NCBI GenBank assembly: GCA_030295235.1
Contig: AP026134.1
Location: 1,054,001-1,118,000 of the forward strand
Direction of reading: 5' to 3'
Source of the DNA: Fistulifera solaris
Taxonomy: Eukaryota; Bacillariophyta; Bacillariophyceae; Naviculales; Stauroneidaceae
DNA length: 64,000 nucleotides
How positions within the stretch are numbered: the first letter of the stretch is position 1; the number at the start of each line of letters is the position of its first letter. The position numbers and the translations under genes are program-made. This document shows positions 10,644 to 21,719 of the stretch, in pieces. Under the pieces are notes generated by a model. It was not told the origin of the DNA. It saw only the letters and a program-made list of their open reading frames with translations, and ran no database searches.

Positions 10644-10796
10644 ATTATTGAATGTGTAGGCAACTACTAAAATAACTTTGTTCTAACTGAACAGAACCTA
10701 ACGGAGTAGACGCCTTTGGGACCCCATCAGTCGCATTATTTGAGTCATTCTAGTTGAACAACTTAGGCCAACGGAGATGATACAAATCATTACACA

Positions 10797-13700
10797 TTAA
10801 AGCCGGACCTTCAGATGATCCTTCTTGCTTTTAGAACCAATCTCGCTGCTGTCAGCTCCTTTTGTTTGGGTCTCTACCTCGTTACTCTTCGTCTTTTTAG
10901 GACTTTTCATAGCCTTTTCGGCCTTGGATGACTTCTTTGGACTCTTCGGTGATTTGTCTTCCCCAGCCTTCTTACTCTTCTTTGGAGACTTACGCGATGG
11001 ACTTTTCATGTCTTCTACTTTCTTTTTGCTTTTCGTCGGTGAGTTCAGTGTCTCATCCGTGTTCTCAATCTTAATCTTACTCACTTTCTTAGGCGATTTA
11101 TGAGTCGATGCTTTAGCTGTGTCGCTGCTCTTCTTCAATCTCCGTGGTGACACCAATCCATGATCTTCAAGTGTTCCCTGAGGTTTCTCCCTTGCCTTTT
11201 TCTTTGTTGTCCCTCTTTTGGCCGCCGCCTTACCCTTTACGCGAGCCACCTCTGCTGATGTATCGCTACAAACCGTCTCGCTTGAACTCGGATCTGTATT
11301 GACAATATATGCCGATGCATCCGGTCGTTTTCGTACTCTTCGCGTTTGCTGATCTACACTGTCTTCCGAAGAACTCGAATCTGAAGAGCTTGAATCAAAC
11401 GGTTCAGCAGAGGATGCCATTTTATCGTGACCAGCTGAGCCAATACTATCATTTGAGCTTTCGCTTTTGTCGCCTACGCTATCTTTATCGCTACCACTGC
11501 TGTCGCTGTAGAATGCCTTCTTCTTCAGTGGCTTTGACTGTCTCTGTGCTAACTTGATGGCTTCGGCTTCCTTTTCTTTTTTCCTCAAGGTCTCTTTTTG
11601 CCTCCCGCTTCGCGCCTCTCCCTGGCTTCCTGCAGTCTTGCCACCCTGAGCTTCTTCTTCTCTTCCAAAGTAAGCCCTTCCCTAGATTTCTTTTGTCGTG
11701 CTCTGACTTCTTCTTTTGCGGCTTTGAGTGCAAGTAATGCCTTCTCTTTGCGTTCTCTTGCCTCCAGGATCCATTGCGACACTGGGACACTCGATCCCCC
11801 GTCCTTTTCGTGAGACTTTGCGTCTTCCTTCTTGTAATCTGACAAAGTTGACGCATTTTCGTGCACTGAAACCTTTGAATCTTTTCTAGACTTCTTGTCC
11901 TTGCTCTTCTTTTCCTTCTTCTTGCGACTCTTTTTTTTTTTTGGCTTTTGAATTCGAGCGGCGCATGTTAGCGGAATCGTCTATTCGTTTTCGCGCCTCA
12001 AGAATCCACACCGTTGGGTCAGGTTCTTCTGGTAGACTAATCACCTTGCTCTCGTCTCTTTCTGCACGCTGTTGTCTGTACTTCTTTTCCAGCGCCATGG
12101 CCTTTTGGACAACATATTTAAAGAAATCTGAATCGTCGTGTGCTCTATTGACCTTGACAGCTGAAACACTACCCATGACCTCGGATTTCGATTCGGCGTC
12201 GACGCGCTTGGCTGCTTCAACGAAGGTAGCTCTTCTCGCTCCATCCATTTTATCGTCGTCATCGCTTTCGGATGAGGAGCTATCTTCGTACCATTTCTTC
12301 TTAGAAGCTCTCATGGGATGGAGTTTGCGCGTTTGAAGAAGTTGCTTTCTTTTTCTAGCAGCTTGGATCCAATGAGAAACGTCATCCATTTCGAAGCCGT
12401 CATTGTCAGCCTCCGACTTTGAGCTAAATTTCAGTTGTTCGCGTATGTATTCCCGGCGGAGCTGTTTTGCCTCTTTAACGATTTGTACGTCATCGTTTAT
12501 ATCGGCCTCACCTTCTTCAGCGCCATGATCCCCTGCTTCATTTTTGGCAAACGCCTCCGCTACAATTCGTTTTGCTTCGACTAACCAAACATCTTCATGA
12601 CTATTTTTCTTCCTCCGCTCTGCTTCGTTCACTCCGGCCTTTTGAACCCACATCGATATTTCTCCCTGTGAACGAGTACGTTGACGTAAAGATTCCCGCG
12701 TTGCATCGTCGCTTCGGCACAGTCTAAGCGCTTTCAGTGCAACCTCCTCATCGAGTTCATTATCGCTTAAGCAGCAACTATCTTCCGGTCTTTTGTCTTG
12801 TCCCAACATTGTTTCCTCACGTAATCGCTTTGCTTCATCAACCCAAGCTTGCCTTTCTGGATCGTCGAGGTCGCACCTGCCCTTTGCCTTGATTTTACGG
12901 GCTTCCGCTAACCAGAAAGACCGATCTACATCATCCTCACTGCTGGTGCGCTCATCCTCGTCACGATGCAACGAGGATTTCCTTTGATTATACTTGTTCT
13001 CCAGTTCCATCGCTTTTGTAAGGACATCAGAGTAATAGGAGCTTTCTGAACTCTCTACAACATAAGATTCGGCGTCTACCGCTACTTCTTCGTCTAGATC
13101 TCCCTTGCTTGCTAGTGCTCGTTCTTTCATCAACCGAGCTTCTTCTCGCCATAAGTAAACAGAATCGCTGTCTTCGGAGTCATCAAAATCGTCCGAATCA
13201 CTAGAATCACTGACCAATTCTCGGCTGAGGTTACGACTAGAGTTTCCTTCGTCATTTTCGGCCATGGAGCCATCAATATTCTCATAATCGAAATTGCTGC
13301 TGTCAGCTGCCGCGCTCGAGTTGCTACCAGTGAATGACAAATGCAGTTTCGAACGAGACAACTGCTTGAGTTGCCTCGCCTCAGCGATCCATTTCGTGAT
13401 GTTATCAACATCATCATCCTCTTCAGATTCAGAGTCCGAGTCTTTTTGGTTCGCTAAATGTCTGATATAAGCGCGCCGTAATCGCTTTGCCTGGTCAATA
13501 ATGTCATCGTCTTGATCGCTACCTTCTTCAAGGTCGTCATGTTTCGACACCTCGTCACTAGCAACTTTTTCTCGATGAGCAAGTCTTTGATTTCGCGCCT
13601 CTTCCGCCCATCGATTGTTATCGTCAATGTTCTCCATCGTGTCGTCTTCTGGAACGATTACTAACGAGAATGACGATGCTGATTCTTGCTGCAAACGCTC

Positions 13701-14729
13701 GGAGTTCTCTTCCTTCATACTGTCTTCTAAAAGAAGCGTTTGTCGCTTTAATTCAGTCCTTTCCTTATACCTTTGACGATTCTCATTTTCAACAGCCATG
13801 GTACGGGCTGATTCGACGCACGCAAGGAGACTATCGTCACCTTCTTCCGCCGTCGTCTCTCCTTCACCATGCAAAATATCGTCTACAACTTGCTCGGCAA
13901 GGGTCGCCCATTGCACTGAAATATCTGTTTCGGTGGCCTTTATTTTCGTTTCGACCTCTTTGTCCTGAGCGGTCTGTTCGTGAGGTGGGGGACGAGCTTT
14001 CTGTTCGTAAAGATCCCACGCATCTCGAATATTTACATATTCTTCGCGCTTGTGCCCGTCTTGACGGAATATAGCCAAACGTCTTTCTTTCGAGAGGTCC
14101 GAGACATCGCCATAATCTGGTATCAAGGCGAAGATGGATCGCAAATATCGAGAACGAAGGTCACTAAAGCTTTCTTTCGTATCGTCTTCGGCTTGTTTCA
14201 TCTCTTCGACCGAAGAATAATTGGCCAAGGCATTGACGAAAAGACCGCGCAACTCTGATTCATCACGCGTCCCCACGCTCCCTTGGTTGCTCGACATCTC
14301 CAGCTTACTCATCGGAGGACTTTGAAATCCCTTCATAGGACTTCTGAATCCTTTCATCGGACTGTGATATCCTTTGACCGGGCTTTGCAGAAGACCCATG
14401 CTCGCCATGCTCGCATTCAGATTTCCACTCACATTAAAATCTTCGAGGAGGTTCGGATCGAGACGGTTGACCATATCGGCAGAAACTGTCGTTGCTTTCC
14501 GATTCGTGACAGACTCGGCGCGAGAATACTTGGAAACATCCGTCATCGAGCGATCCAGCTGGCTGACCGACAACTGTTGCTTCTTCTCGTATTCCTTTTG
14601 TTTCCGTGCATTTTCCTGATATTGGAGAAGACGATCTTTCAAAGTTAAGCCACTTTTTGCGAGTCCATGACGCGTGAAGAAATCCTCTATTTCATGAAAA
14701 GAAGAATAAAAAAGTTGTGCTGGTAACAA
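10797..14729 (-). CDS. Giant charged repeat protein, C-terminal part
   Basis: About 1300 codons in three minus-strand segments (to 11886, 11866-11585, 11588-10797). The first and last share a frame and the middle one is shifted. The shifts fall at the 12-base T-run 11931-11942 and near the T5 run 11595-11599, so indel errors are likely. It is very rich in E, D, K, R and S. A motif of the form W-[ILVA]-x-E-A-[KR]-x-x-[KR] recurs at least ten times (KWIAEARQLKQ, FWLAEARKIKA, VWLVEAKRIVA, HWIQAARKRKQ, VWILEARKRID, QWILEARERKE), with sister motifs VVQKAMALEKKYRQQR and AKRLRRAYIRHL. The tail is KSPKKSKK-like. It has no ATG near its 5' end, and a spliced join to the ORF at 15089 is in frame. Probably a coiled-coil scaffold; function unknown. 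Confidence 0.6.
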
Positions 14730-15088
14730 AATGGATGAGTGAAAGAGTGAATACGTTCTTCTCAGCGACGAACTTGTGTCAGTCTCATATTTTGCGGTCT
14801 TTCAAACAAGACCCCAACATTTGCGGGTCACGCCCACAAACAAAATGACCCTTTGCGCGGCGATGCCACTTTTTAGATGACGTGACTGAAATCAAGTTGA
14901 GTCGGAGAGATGCCAAACGATACCTTCTGATACCTGGTAACATATCCAGCACTACCAAAGACAAAGCCAATAAACTATGAAAGGTTATTCCTTCTATCGG
15001 ATTTCAGAAACTATGAGCTTTATCCTTACATTGGTCACGACCCTCTATTGTTCGTAAATAAAACTGCGAACCGCAAAGAAACCCTCAC
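14687..15088 (-). other. Candidate 402-bp intron joining two ORFs
   Basis: A GTGAGG donor at 15088 follows codons for EVDN plus one base. Acceptor ATAG ending at 14687, or CCAG ending at 14720, leaves exon sequence that restores the downstream frame (EDFFTRHGLAKSGL for the first). Both acceptors are in phase 1, so either would make one gene of 10797-16360. The intron would be long for this window. Confidence 0.4.
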
Positions 15089-16360
15089 CGTTATCGACCT
15101 CATCTGGAGCATTATCCAAGATGTTTATCGAAGCATCGTCGTCATTGTCAGAGGCAGTACCGAGAGATTCTAATTTCTTCTCCTTTAATGACGACTTTGA
15201 TTTCCGTGGAGACTTACTGTGTGAAGTGCGCGCGGCCGATCGGCTCTCTTTCGACACCGTATCCGCTACCGAAGCACTCGCCAGTCGATGACCTCCATTC
15301 GATACATTCCTTACGGCTTCAGACTGTAATGGAACGTGTTGCATGGAAGCCGAACGAGATCTACGTCGACTCGGTCTTCGTTGTCGCGGAGATACAGATT
15401 GGCTGGAAGTATGTGTCGCTGATTTGGATCGCCGATTCGTAACCGGGGATTCCACAACCTTCTTGGCTGATTTTGAAGAACCGACTGCGGACGCGCGTCG
15501 ATCTGTTTTTATTCTCTCTCGGGGCTCTTCTTCGGCGACTTTTTTCTTGGCACTCGGTCTCGCAGCGAACACTATCGGTTGTTCCTCACTGGAGCTATCC
15601 GTTTCCACTCGGCTCGTTGCTAATGTTCGGCGACGACGCATGCGCCGAGGAGTGAGTAATTTATTCAAATCATCTTTCTCGGAAATGGTAAGCAGGGGGG
15701 CTTCCGAATCGAGCTTAAGTGTTGTATTCATCCACGTACTATTCGAAAGAGAAGGTCTGCGCTCTCGTGATCGTTTAAAAGGAGAACGGACACTGGCGGC
15801 AGATGGAAGAGAAGAACGTCGCTCTCTCATTTTGATGACAGGAGATGCTACCACAGAAGCTTCGGCTGTTTTCGTGCAGCGTGGTCGGGCGCTCCGAGGC
15901 GAGTCTCTACACGACGGAGCTAAAGCACGTGCGGACGACGAAGCCCCTTCTCTTCGAACCCTTTGCGGAGATATTACGTCCGACTGCATTCGGCGGGATG
16001 AACCTTGACGGCTACTCCGGAAAGGCCGCGGTGTTTGCTTTCACGCCACTCCGATGGCACTGGAGATGGCTGGTTCCCTGTACTCCGTCGACGAGGCTGC
16101 CGCGCCTGACGTTTCCCGACCTCGCCGTCGTCTTTTCGCCGTACTACATTCCCTCTAGGATCCGCATCTTTTCGTCTCTCTGATTTCTTTTTGCTCACAT
16201 CAGCGGCATCAACATCAACATCTTTTGTTTGTCTTTTGCGGTGTTGTCGTCTTTCCGAATTGCTCCGGCATGATGCTTTAGCTCCTGCTGGGCTATTCCG
16301 CCGAAAAAGAAAACACTTGCTAATTATTGTTCTCGAGCAGCAACGAGCGCGATGTTTCAT
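15045..16360 (-). CDS. Arg/Ser-rich protein, probable N-terminal part of the giant gene
   Basis: It starts at the ATG at 16360 and runs about 430 codons. The frame changes in the 15975-16025 region, consistent with one missing base; after it the reading is SRQGSSRRMQSDVISPQRVR. Composition is dominated by R, S, K and A with many SP, RS and SPRK units (RRPSRRRSRSASM, SHSKSPRKSKSSLK), typical of disordered nuclear or cytoskeletal proteins with many kinase sites. It either stops at 15045 or, more likely, splices from 15088 into the acidic repeat region downstream on the same strand. No catalytic domain is visible. Confidence 0.5.
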
Positions 16361-16920
16361 TCGGGTTTCACAACAACGCTACCGGTAACGGTAAACACGA
16401 TGATAAATGTCAACCTGCTTATCATTTATTGACGAGTTGCATGCTGGCGGCGCTTTTCGAGTCCGTCGGCCCATAATAACGAAACGCATTCAGTGAGCTT
16501 TGATTACATAGGCAAACCAGGTACGGTACTACCTGGTGCTAGACGATGATGATTACTTAAGGGGTCCGGTCGTGCCTCAATAATCCCATCTACTTCCTGT
16601 ACAATATTTGTGGAATGTGAAACGACGAAGTGACAAGTGACCGGCATTCCTTCTTGAAGGGGAAACAGCGACCAAATATAATTCAATCGCACCGGTACCA
16701 ATGGATTTCAGTCCAACGCGCGTTTCAACAAGGAGATACCAAGTAAAGTGCCATCGATCATGTCGAAACACAGCATAAATAACACAAACACACATGCTGT
16801 TGTTGTAGAACCACAAAAAACGTAACGCAGCGTTCAAAAAGAAGCCATAGGGGCGACCGGAATTCGAGACTGCCAACTACTTGTTGATTTACTTTGCTTT
16901 TCCGCACACCCCGATGATCG
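16361..16920. other. 560-bp divergent intergenic gap
   Basis: It holds an inverted repeat at 16516-16537 (ACCAGGTA..TACCTGGT) and a run of CA repeats around 16778-16795. No gene, RNA or mobile element was seen. Confidence 0.4.
16516..16537. repeat. Short inverted repeat ACCAGGTA/TACCTGGT
   Basis: Two 8-base arms separated by about 6 bases in the promoter gap between divergent genes. The TACCTGGTA-like core also appears elsewhere in non-coding DNA (for example near 18000). Confidence 0.45.
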
Positions 16921-17898
16921 ATGTCAGATCCATCGAAATCGCACAAATTACAAAAATGGCGGCGCGAGCTCATCACCAAGGATGACCCAGTGCACTTACA
17001 TAAAACGTTGGGTTTTCTTTGTTTGATTTCTTATATCTGGAGACTCAGTCAATGGGGACCCGAACGCGATATGGGATTTGCCACGCATCCCCAATTCACT
17101 CTACCGACCATCTTCCTGCATTTACTACTGAATCTGTCATCCTTCGAGTTTCAATTGCCTCCTCGTCGCATCGACTCTGGCTATCGAATTTGGCCGGAAT
17201 ATCGGGCACATTCGCTGGTATTCTTGTGTCGCTCGTTGGCCACAATGCTTCTCACGTATTACGAACAAGTCTACCACAAACCACCCAACTACTGGATGAA
17301 TTTGGTCATTGTTTTGGTGACCATGGCGGCCGCCGACACCGGATCGCGTTTCACCGATCATCAATCGGGCTTTTCGAGGAAACTGCAAGTCCCCAATATG
17401 GTAAAATACTACTTTTCGGTGGCACAACTGTGGGCGACCGCCGGTATCATCTACGGAATTCGTCGCTATTCGGTTCAACTGCTGTACTGTTTGATCATTC
17501 AAGTAAACGCGTTTCTCATGACATTGCGAAGAAAGAATTTGGCCGGTCACTATCTATTAGTGTCTGTGTATGGGTTCTTGTTGGTATCGGGAATTTTGAC
17601 TTGCACGATAGAACTCTTCCTTTGGGATGGATGGAGAGCGGTTCTGATTTTTGGTATTGCCGCAAATACAGCGTCTGTCATACGATTGGCACCCAGGAAG
17701 CATCCCCTAATGGATAACAAGTATTTGATGTGGATCTTCATTGGCTGCTTGGTTAGCAAAATGCGACAATCGTTTCGAGAAACAGACAAATGGATGATCT
17801 CCCTGGCAACAATATCCATGGTAGCAATGGTTTCATTGGGATTTTACAATGGCAAATATGGATACGGCCGTAGTTTCAGCACAATCAAAATTTCGTAG
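16921..17898 (+). CDS. Multi-pass membrane protein, unknown
   Basis: Intact 325-residue frame from an ATG. It has at least seven hydrophobic segments, including KTLGFLCLISYIW, PTIFLHLLLNL, WMNLVIVLVTMAAAD, SVQLLYCLIIQVNAFLM, YLLVSVYGFLLVSGIL, AVLIFGIAANTASV and WMISLATISMVAMVSLGFY. The N-terminus is short and polar with no signal peptide, so the first helix probably acts as a signal anchor. The loops carry basic residues (RRKN, RLAPRKH). I do not recognise the family. The gene has no visible intron or frameshift. Confidence 0.75.
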   Translation: MSDPSKSHKLQKWRRELITKDDPVHLHKTLGFLCLISYIWRLSQWGPERDMGFATHPQFTLPTIFLHLLLNLSSFEFQLPPRRIDSGYRIWPEYRAHSLVFLCRSLATMLLTYYEQVYHKPPNYWMNLVIVLVTMAAADTGSRFTDHQSGFSRKLQVPNMVKYYFSVAQLWATAGIIYGIRRYSVQLLYCLIIQVNAFLMTLRRKNLAGHYLLVSVYGFLLVSGILTCTIELFLWDGWRAVLIFGIAANTASVIRLAPRKHPLMDNKYLMWIFIGCLVSKMRQSFRETDKWMISLATISMVAMVSLGFYNGKYGYGRSFSTIKIS

Positions 17899-18675
17899 TA
17901 GAAAGTCAGCACTTTTCGAATAATCAAGGAGCGAGCTCAACCTTGCAACCAGTACGCAATCCGAAAACGCAACATTCGAACGAACCATTCGTGAAGCTAC
18001 CTGGTAATACAGCTAGTAACTTCACGAGATTCGGGATGCAACAAGCAGCTCTCCAAAGGAAAGGTATACGACATAACCCCTTGGTGCTATAGCAAGTTCA
18101 CAACAAATATTCAACTTGAAGGCCTGAATATTAGAAATCAGTCAGAGCAAATAGTATTTGGATGGGTAGCGGAGCCGACGACATAACCAGTAATGCATGG
18201 AAATAATGAAGGCGAGCAATTGTCAATGGGACTGCCAATCGCCCGAGTCGGAAGTCCAAAATACCCCTCTCTATTAGACTCTTAGTACGCAGTAATGAAA
18301 TGATTGCAAACTCAGCATCAAGCTAGAATTGTCTTAATGACCCCTCTTTTTCTTTCAACTTTCAAAGCCTAATTATTATGAGGCATACGCCAAGCTCGAA
18401 TTCTCATCGTTTATGAACGTGACGATCCCGTCGTTCATCACACGCGTGACTGGTCATCGACGTGACTGACGTGTTATTGTGTTCGTCGTCTCGCCATGGC
18501 ATTTTCTATGTTCGTTGTTTGATACCGCACTACACTGCGATACGATGATGACGATGAAGGAGGAAGTAGTAGTAACATGCCCTCGTGCTTCGTTGTTTAA
18601 ACCTTGTGTCAAACTAGCAAGGATTACAGAATTGATTCAAACAGCACGACTTTGAAGTGAGAGTTAAACAAGAAT
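17899..18675. other. 777-bp intergenic gap
   Basis: It lies between two same-strand genes. It contains a TGACGTG element at 18467-18473, about 200 bp before the next ATG, which resembles bZIP/CRE-type sites, and an ACTACCTGGTAA motif near 18000. No open frame was worth calling. Confidence 0.35.
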
Positions 18676-20540
18676 ATGCATAGATTTTTAGGATTTATTC
18701 TATTCCAGCCCCTTCTCCAAGGCACTCCAAGTTGGTCCTTTTCTCCTCCGAAAAATCTTAGCACTCGCAAAGCAACAGTCTCTATTCAAGCAGTAAACGA
18801 TGTTAGTAACGAAAGTGTAGAGACAACAGATGCGGTGGTATGCGGAGGAGGACCAGCGGGTCTATTGACAGCTATCATGCTCGCCGAAAAGTTGCCTCCT
18901 TCTCGGAAAATCCGTTTATACGATCGTCTGTCGGCTCCACCCGATGCGGATGACGATCGAATATGGGACAACGATGTGGCTCGATTTTATCTAATCGGTT
19001 TGGGAGGACGAGGTCAATCAGCGCTGCAAGAGTTTGGTGCTTGGGAGGGAGTTGTGAAAGATCGATGCGTTTCGGTGGTGGGTCGACGTGATTGGCAGCC
19101 CGGTGATCGGGAAGGGACGGAACGCATTTTTACCAAAGCCGAGAAACGAGTTCCAACCGAAGTCTTGGCACGCGACAAACTGGTCGGTGTTCTTCACCAG
19201 CATATTCTCGACAAGTACAAAGGACGAATTGAGTTGAACTATGGTTTCGAGGTACATCCTGTAGACTTTAACCACGAAAATGGAAAGTCTGTTTTGGTCG
19301 AAATTGCTCAATGCACGTCGGAGCTTGTGCCTTTGAATCGTTTGGAAGTCAAGACTTCACTGGAGAACCAGGAAGAGATTCTTTGCAGTACAGAAGACAC
19401 GAAACTTCTGAAGGTGAATGGTCTACTTGTGGCAGCTGATGGGACAGTCCGTACTGTGGCGAATGCGATGGAGAGAGAAGACAGGAAACGCTTCGATTCG
19501 CTCCATCCGATCCAAAAGTATTTTCCCCGAAGCCATTTCGGGTGAAGCGCTACGAGGATGACAATCAGCGCGTCTACAAATCCTTTCCTATCAACGTCCC
19601 GAAGGACTGGCGCTTTGATCTCAACTATTCGGCCCGCGCCAAACGCGCCACTTTCGACGCTTTACCCGCTAACCGAAAGGGAAACTATTGCGGACTGCTA
19701 TTGCTAAAGAAAGACGATCCTTTAGCGGTAGAAAACAACGACCCGAAGGAATTGAGAGCGATGATGGATAACTCTTTTCCGTACTTTAGCAAGTTGATTG
19801 ACGACGAAACCATGGCCACCGTGGCCAAAAAGCCCGTTTCTTATTTGCCCTCTTTCCGATACGCTGGGCCGCGCCTCTTTCAAGGCAACAATTGCGTGAT
19901 TCTGGGAGACTGCGTACACACAGTGAAACCGTATTTCGGGCTAGGCGCAAACAGTGCCTTGGAGGACGTTCGCATCTTGGGCCAAGCCATTGACAAACAC
20001 AAAGACGAGAACGGCGAATTTGACACGGCCAAAGTTGTCCGTGAATTTTCAAAAAGGAGAGCCAAAGATTCCAAGGCACTGGTACGAGTGTCACGTGACC
20101 TAGATCGTCCAGGAAAGCTAGGGGTATTCACATTTTTGATCCCTATCATTCTAGACTCGATTTTTAACAAGTTCCTGCCGGCTATCTTTACTCCGAATAT
20201 TATCAACATGTTACAGCGGGAAGGGTGGACATTCAGTGGCGTCGCAAGAAGAAAGAGACTAGAGCGCATCGTACAAATTGCTATGCTGACATCTGGTTTC
20301 TACCTTGCCGGAAAGGTTGCGACTCGCGCTATACTGTGGACTGCCACTAAGCTGTTCGCGGTCTGCCAGAGATCTGCAGCTGCTCGATATGCTATCCCTG
20401 CTGCCGCACTTTCTTTTGTTGGTACCTTTTTGGCTTCCAGGTCGAATAAGACACGTGAATCATCTAAGGATCTGCCAGCGGTAGCTGATGTGATTACGAA
20501 GTTCAGCAAGAAAAGTGAAGAGAAGCAAGTAACTAAATAA
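18676..20540 (+). CDS. FAD-dependent monooxygenase (kynurenine 3-monooxygenase-like), split by one missing base
   Basis: About 620 residues. The Rossmann dinucleotide motif VVCGGGPAGLLTAIMLAEK sits near residue 55, AADGTVR in the middle, and the second FAD motif GDCVHTVKPYFGLGANSALED in the C-terminal half, all in the order seen in class A flavin monooxygenases. The frame changes at the CCCC run 19525-19528; one extra C gives HPIQKYFPPKPFRVKRYEDD. The N-terminus has a hydrophobic signal followed by S-W-S-F-S-P-P, so plastid or secretory targeting is possible. The C-terminus has hydrophobic stretches (FLIPIILDSIF, YAIPAAALSFVGTFLA) suggesting membrane attachment. The substrate is not known. 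Confidence 0.75.
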
Positions 20541-20610
20541 TGTCAACGATTCTATCAATAAAATGACGTAAAGCTCCTCCCATTCTACCGCCGCTAGATT
20601 GTAGAGTCGC

Positions 20611-21452
20611 TCAGTTTGTCCTTAGCGACTGACGACGAATAGTTATGGTTAAAGCACACACAGAACTAAATCCATTGACTACATATTCTTTAGAAAAAGG
20701 CCCACTCTGCTGATGCTGCTGAGGATACGAATTCCCCGAGACTGGCGGAGTATGATGTACTGGTGCTGAACCCATACCTAACAAATCATCGTGATGGTGT
20801 TGCTGGTGAGGCGTATGCGACATTCCGCCAAGTAAATCGGCACTATGGTGATGCTGGGGCGCCGCTGGCGCGGCATCGAAAAAAGTCCATGGTGGGAGCA
20901 GCCACCGGTGCAGGCGGAGGAGCGTGGTGTTGGTGATGTTGCTGCTGCGGTGGAGGAGCTGTGGTGGCTGCAGCTGGTCGATGGAAATCGTCATCATCAT
21001 CGTCTTCTTCGTCATCTACAGCAATGCGCGTCACTTTTGCAATGACTTGGTTCTTCCAAGTGGGAACGGGCTGACGATCATCGACACAATCCATCCACAC
21101 GGGCATAGCTCCCTTTTCACGGTCTGTTCCAGGTATTAAGGGTGATTTGAAGCGAAAGTGATAGCTTCCTGAGAGTGGAAATGCATTTTTAATTTCCCCG
21201 AGAGACGGAGGATAACCTGCCTGGCGCGGCTTTGGGGCCAAAAATACATTCGGTTGAGACTCTAAGTCTCCATCTTCCGGAATGAAGTAGCTTTGATTGT
21301 TGAGTGTGAAATAATTGATTGCATAATACCCGAAAATAAAAAGAAAAGATTGTTTGTTGGTGAGAACCAGCAAGATGAACACCGCAAAGAGTCATCCACG
21401 CAATAAGGTCGCAACGAGAAAGCGCCTCTATGACTTACCGTACAGTTGTCAT
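20611..21452 (-). CDS. DIX-domain-like protein with poly-His/Pro tail
   Basis: Exon 1 is only 14 nt (21452-21439: ATG ACA ACT GTA CG), with a GTAAGTC donor. A 148-bp intron runs to 21291 and exon 2 from 21290, joining in phase as MTTVRYFIPEDGD. The first ~110 residues match the Dishevelled/Axin DIX layout: a YFIPEDGD start, SLGEIKNAFPLSGSYHFRFKS (like TLGDFK..FFFKS) and a V-W-x-D-x-x-DD..VP..KNQVIAKV end. A D-run and a low-complexity H, P, A and Q tail follow. A six-base A run (20879-20884, TTTTTT in the gene) has one base too many and splits the tail; removing it gives MDFFDAAPAAPQHHHSADLL. DIX domains polymerise head to tail in signalling and polarity complexes. Confidence 0.65.
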
Positions 21453-21719
21453 AGTCTACAAGATCTTGATAGAAGGTCTGATGGACTTAAGCACAACACC
21501 GACTTCGTTATGGAAGCAGAGATAAGGAGCAATACAAGCAATGTTTACTGTCAACGGATCAAAAATTTACGCGCCGTCGCGTCGTGCTGCGGCCAAACCG
21601 GGTCGGTCTGTCACACCGTTTATGAACGTTTCTTCATTGAAAGTGTCCACCAAGTATTATTGCACACAAGACTAATTGCTGTCGTCTACCAGGTATATGC
21701 ATTGTATTTGTATACATAA

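Noticed and set aside
11585-11942. Programmed frameshifting in the giant repeat gene
   Set aside because: The two shifts cancel each other and lie at ordinary A runs, the same pattern as in housekeeping genes where recoding is implausible.
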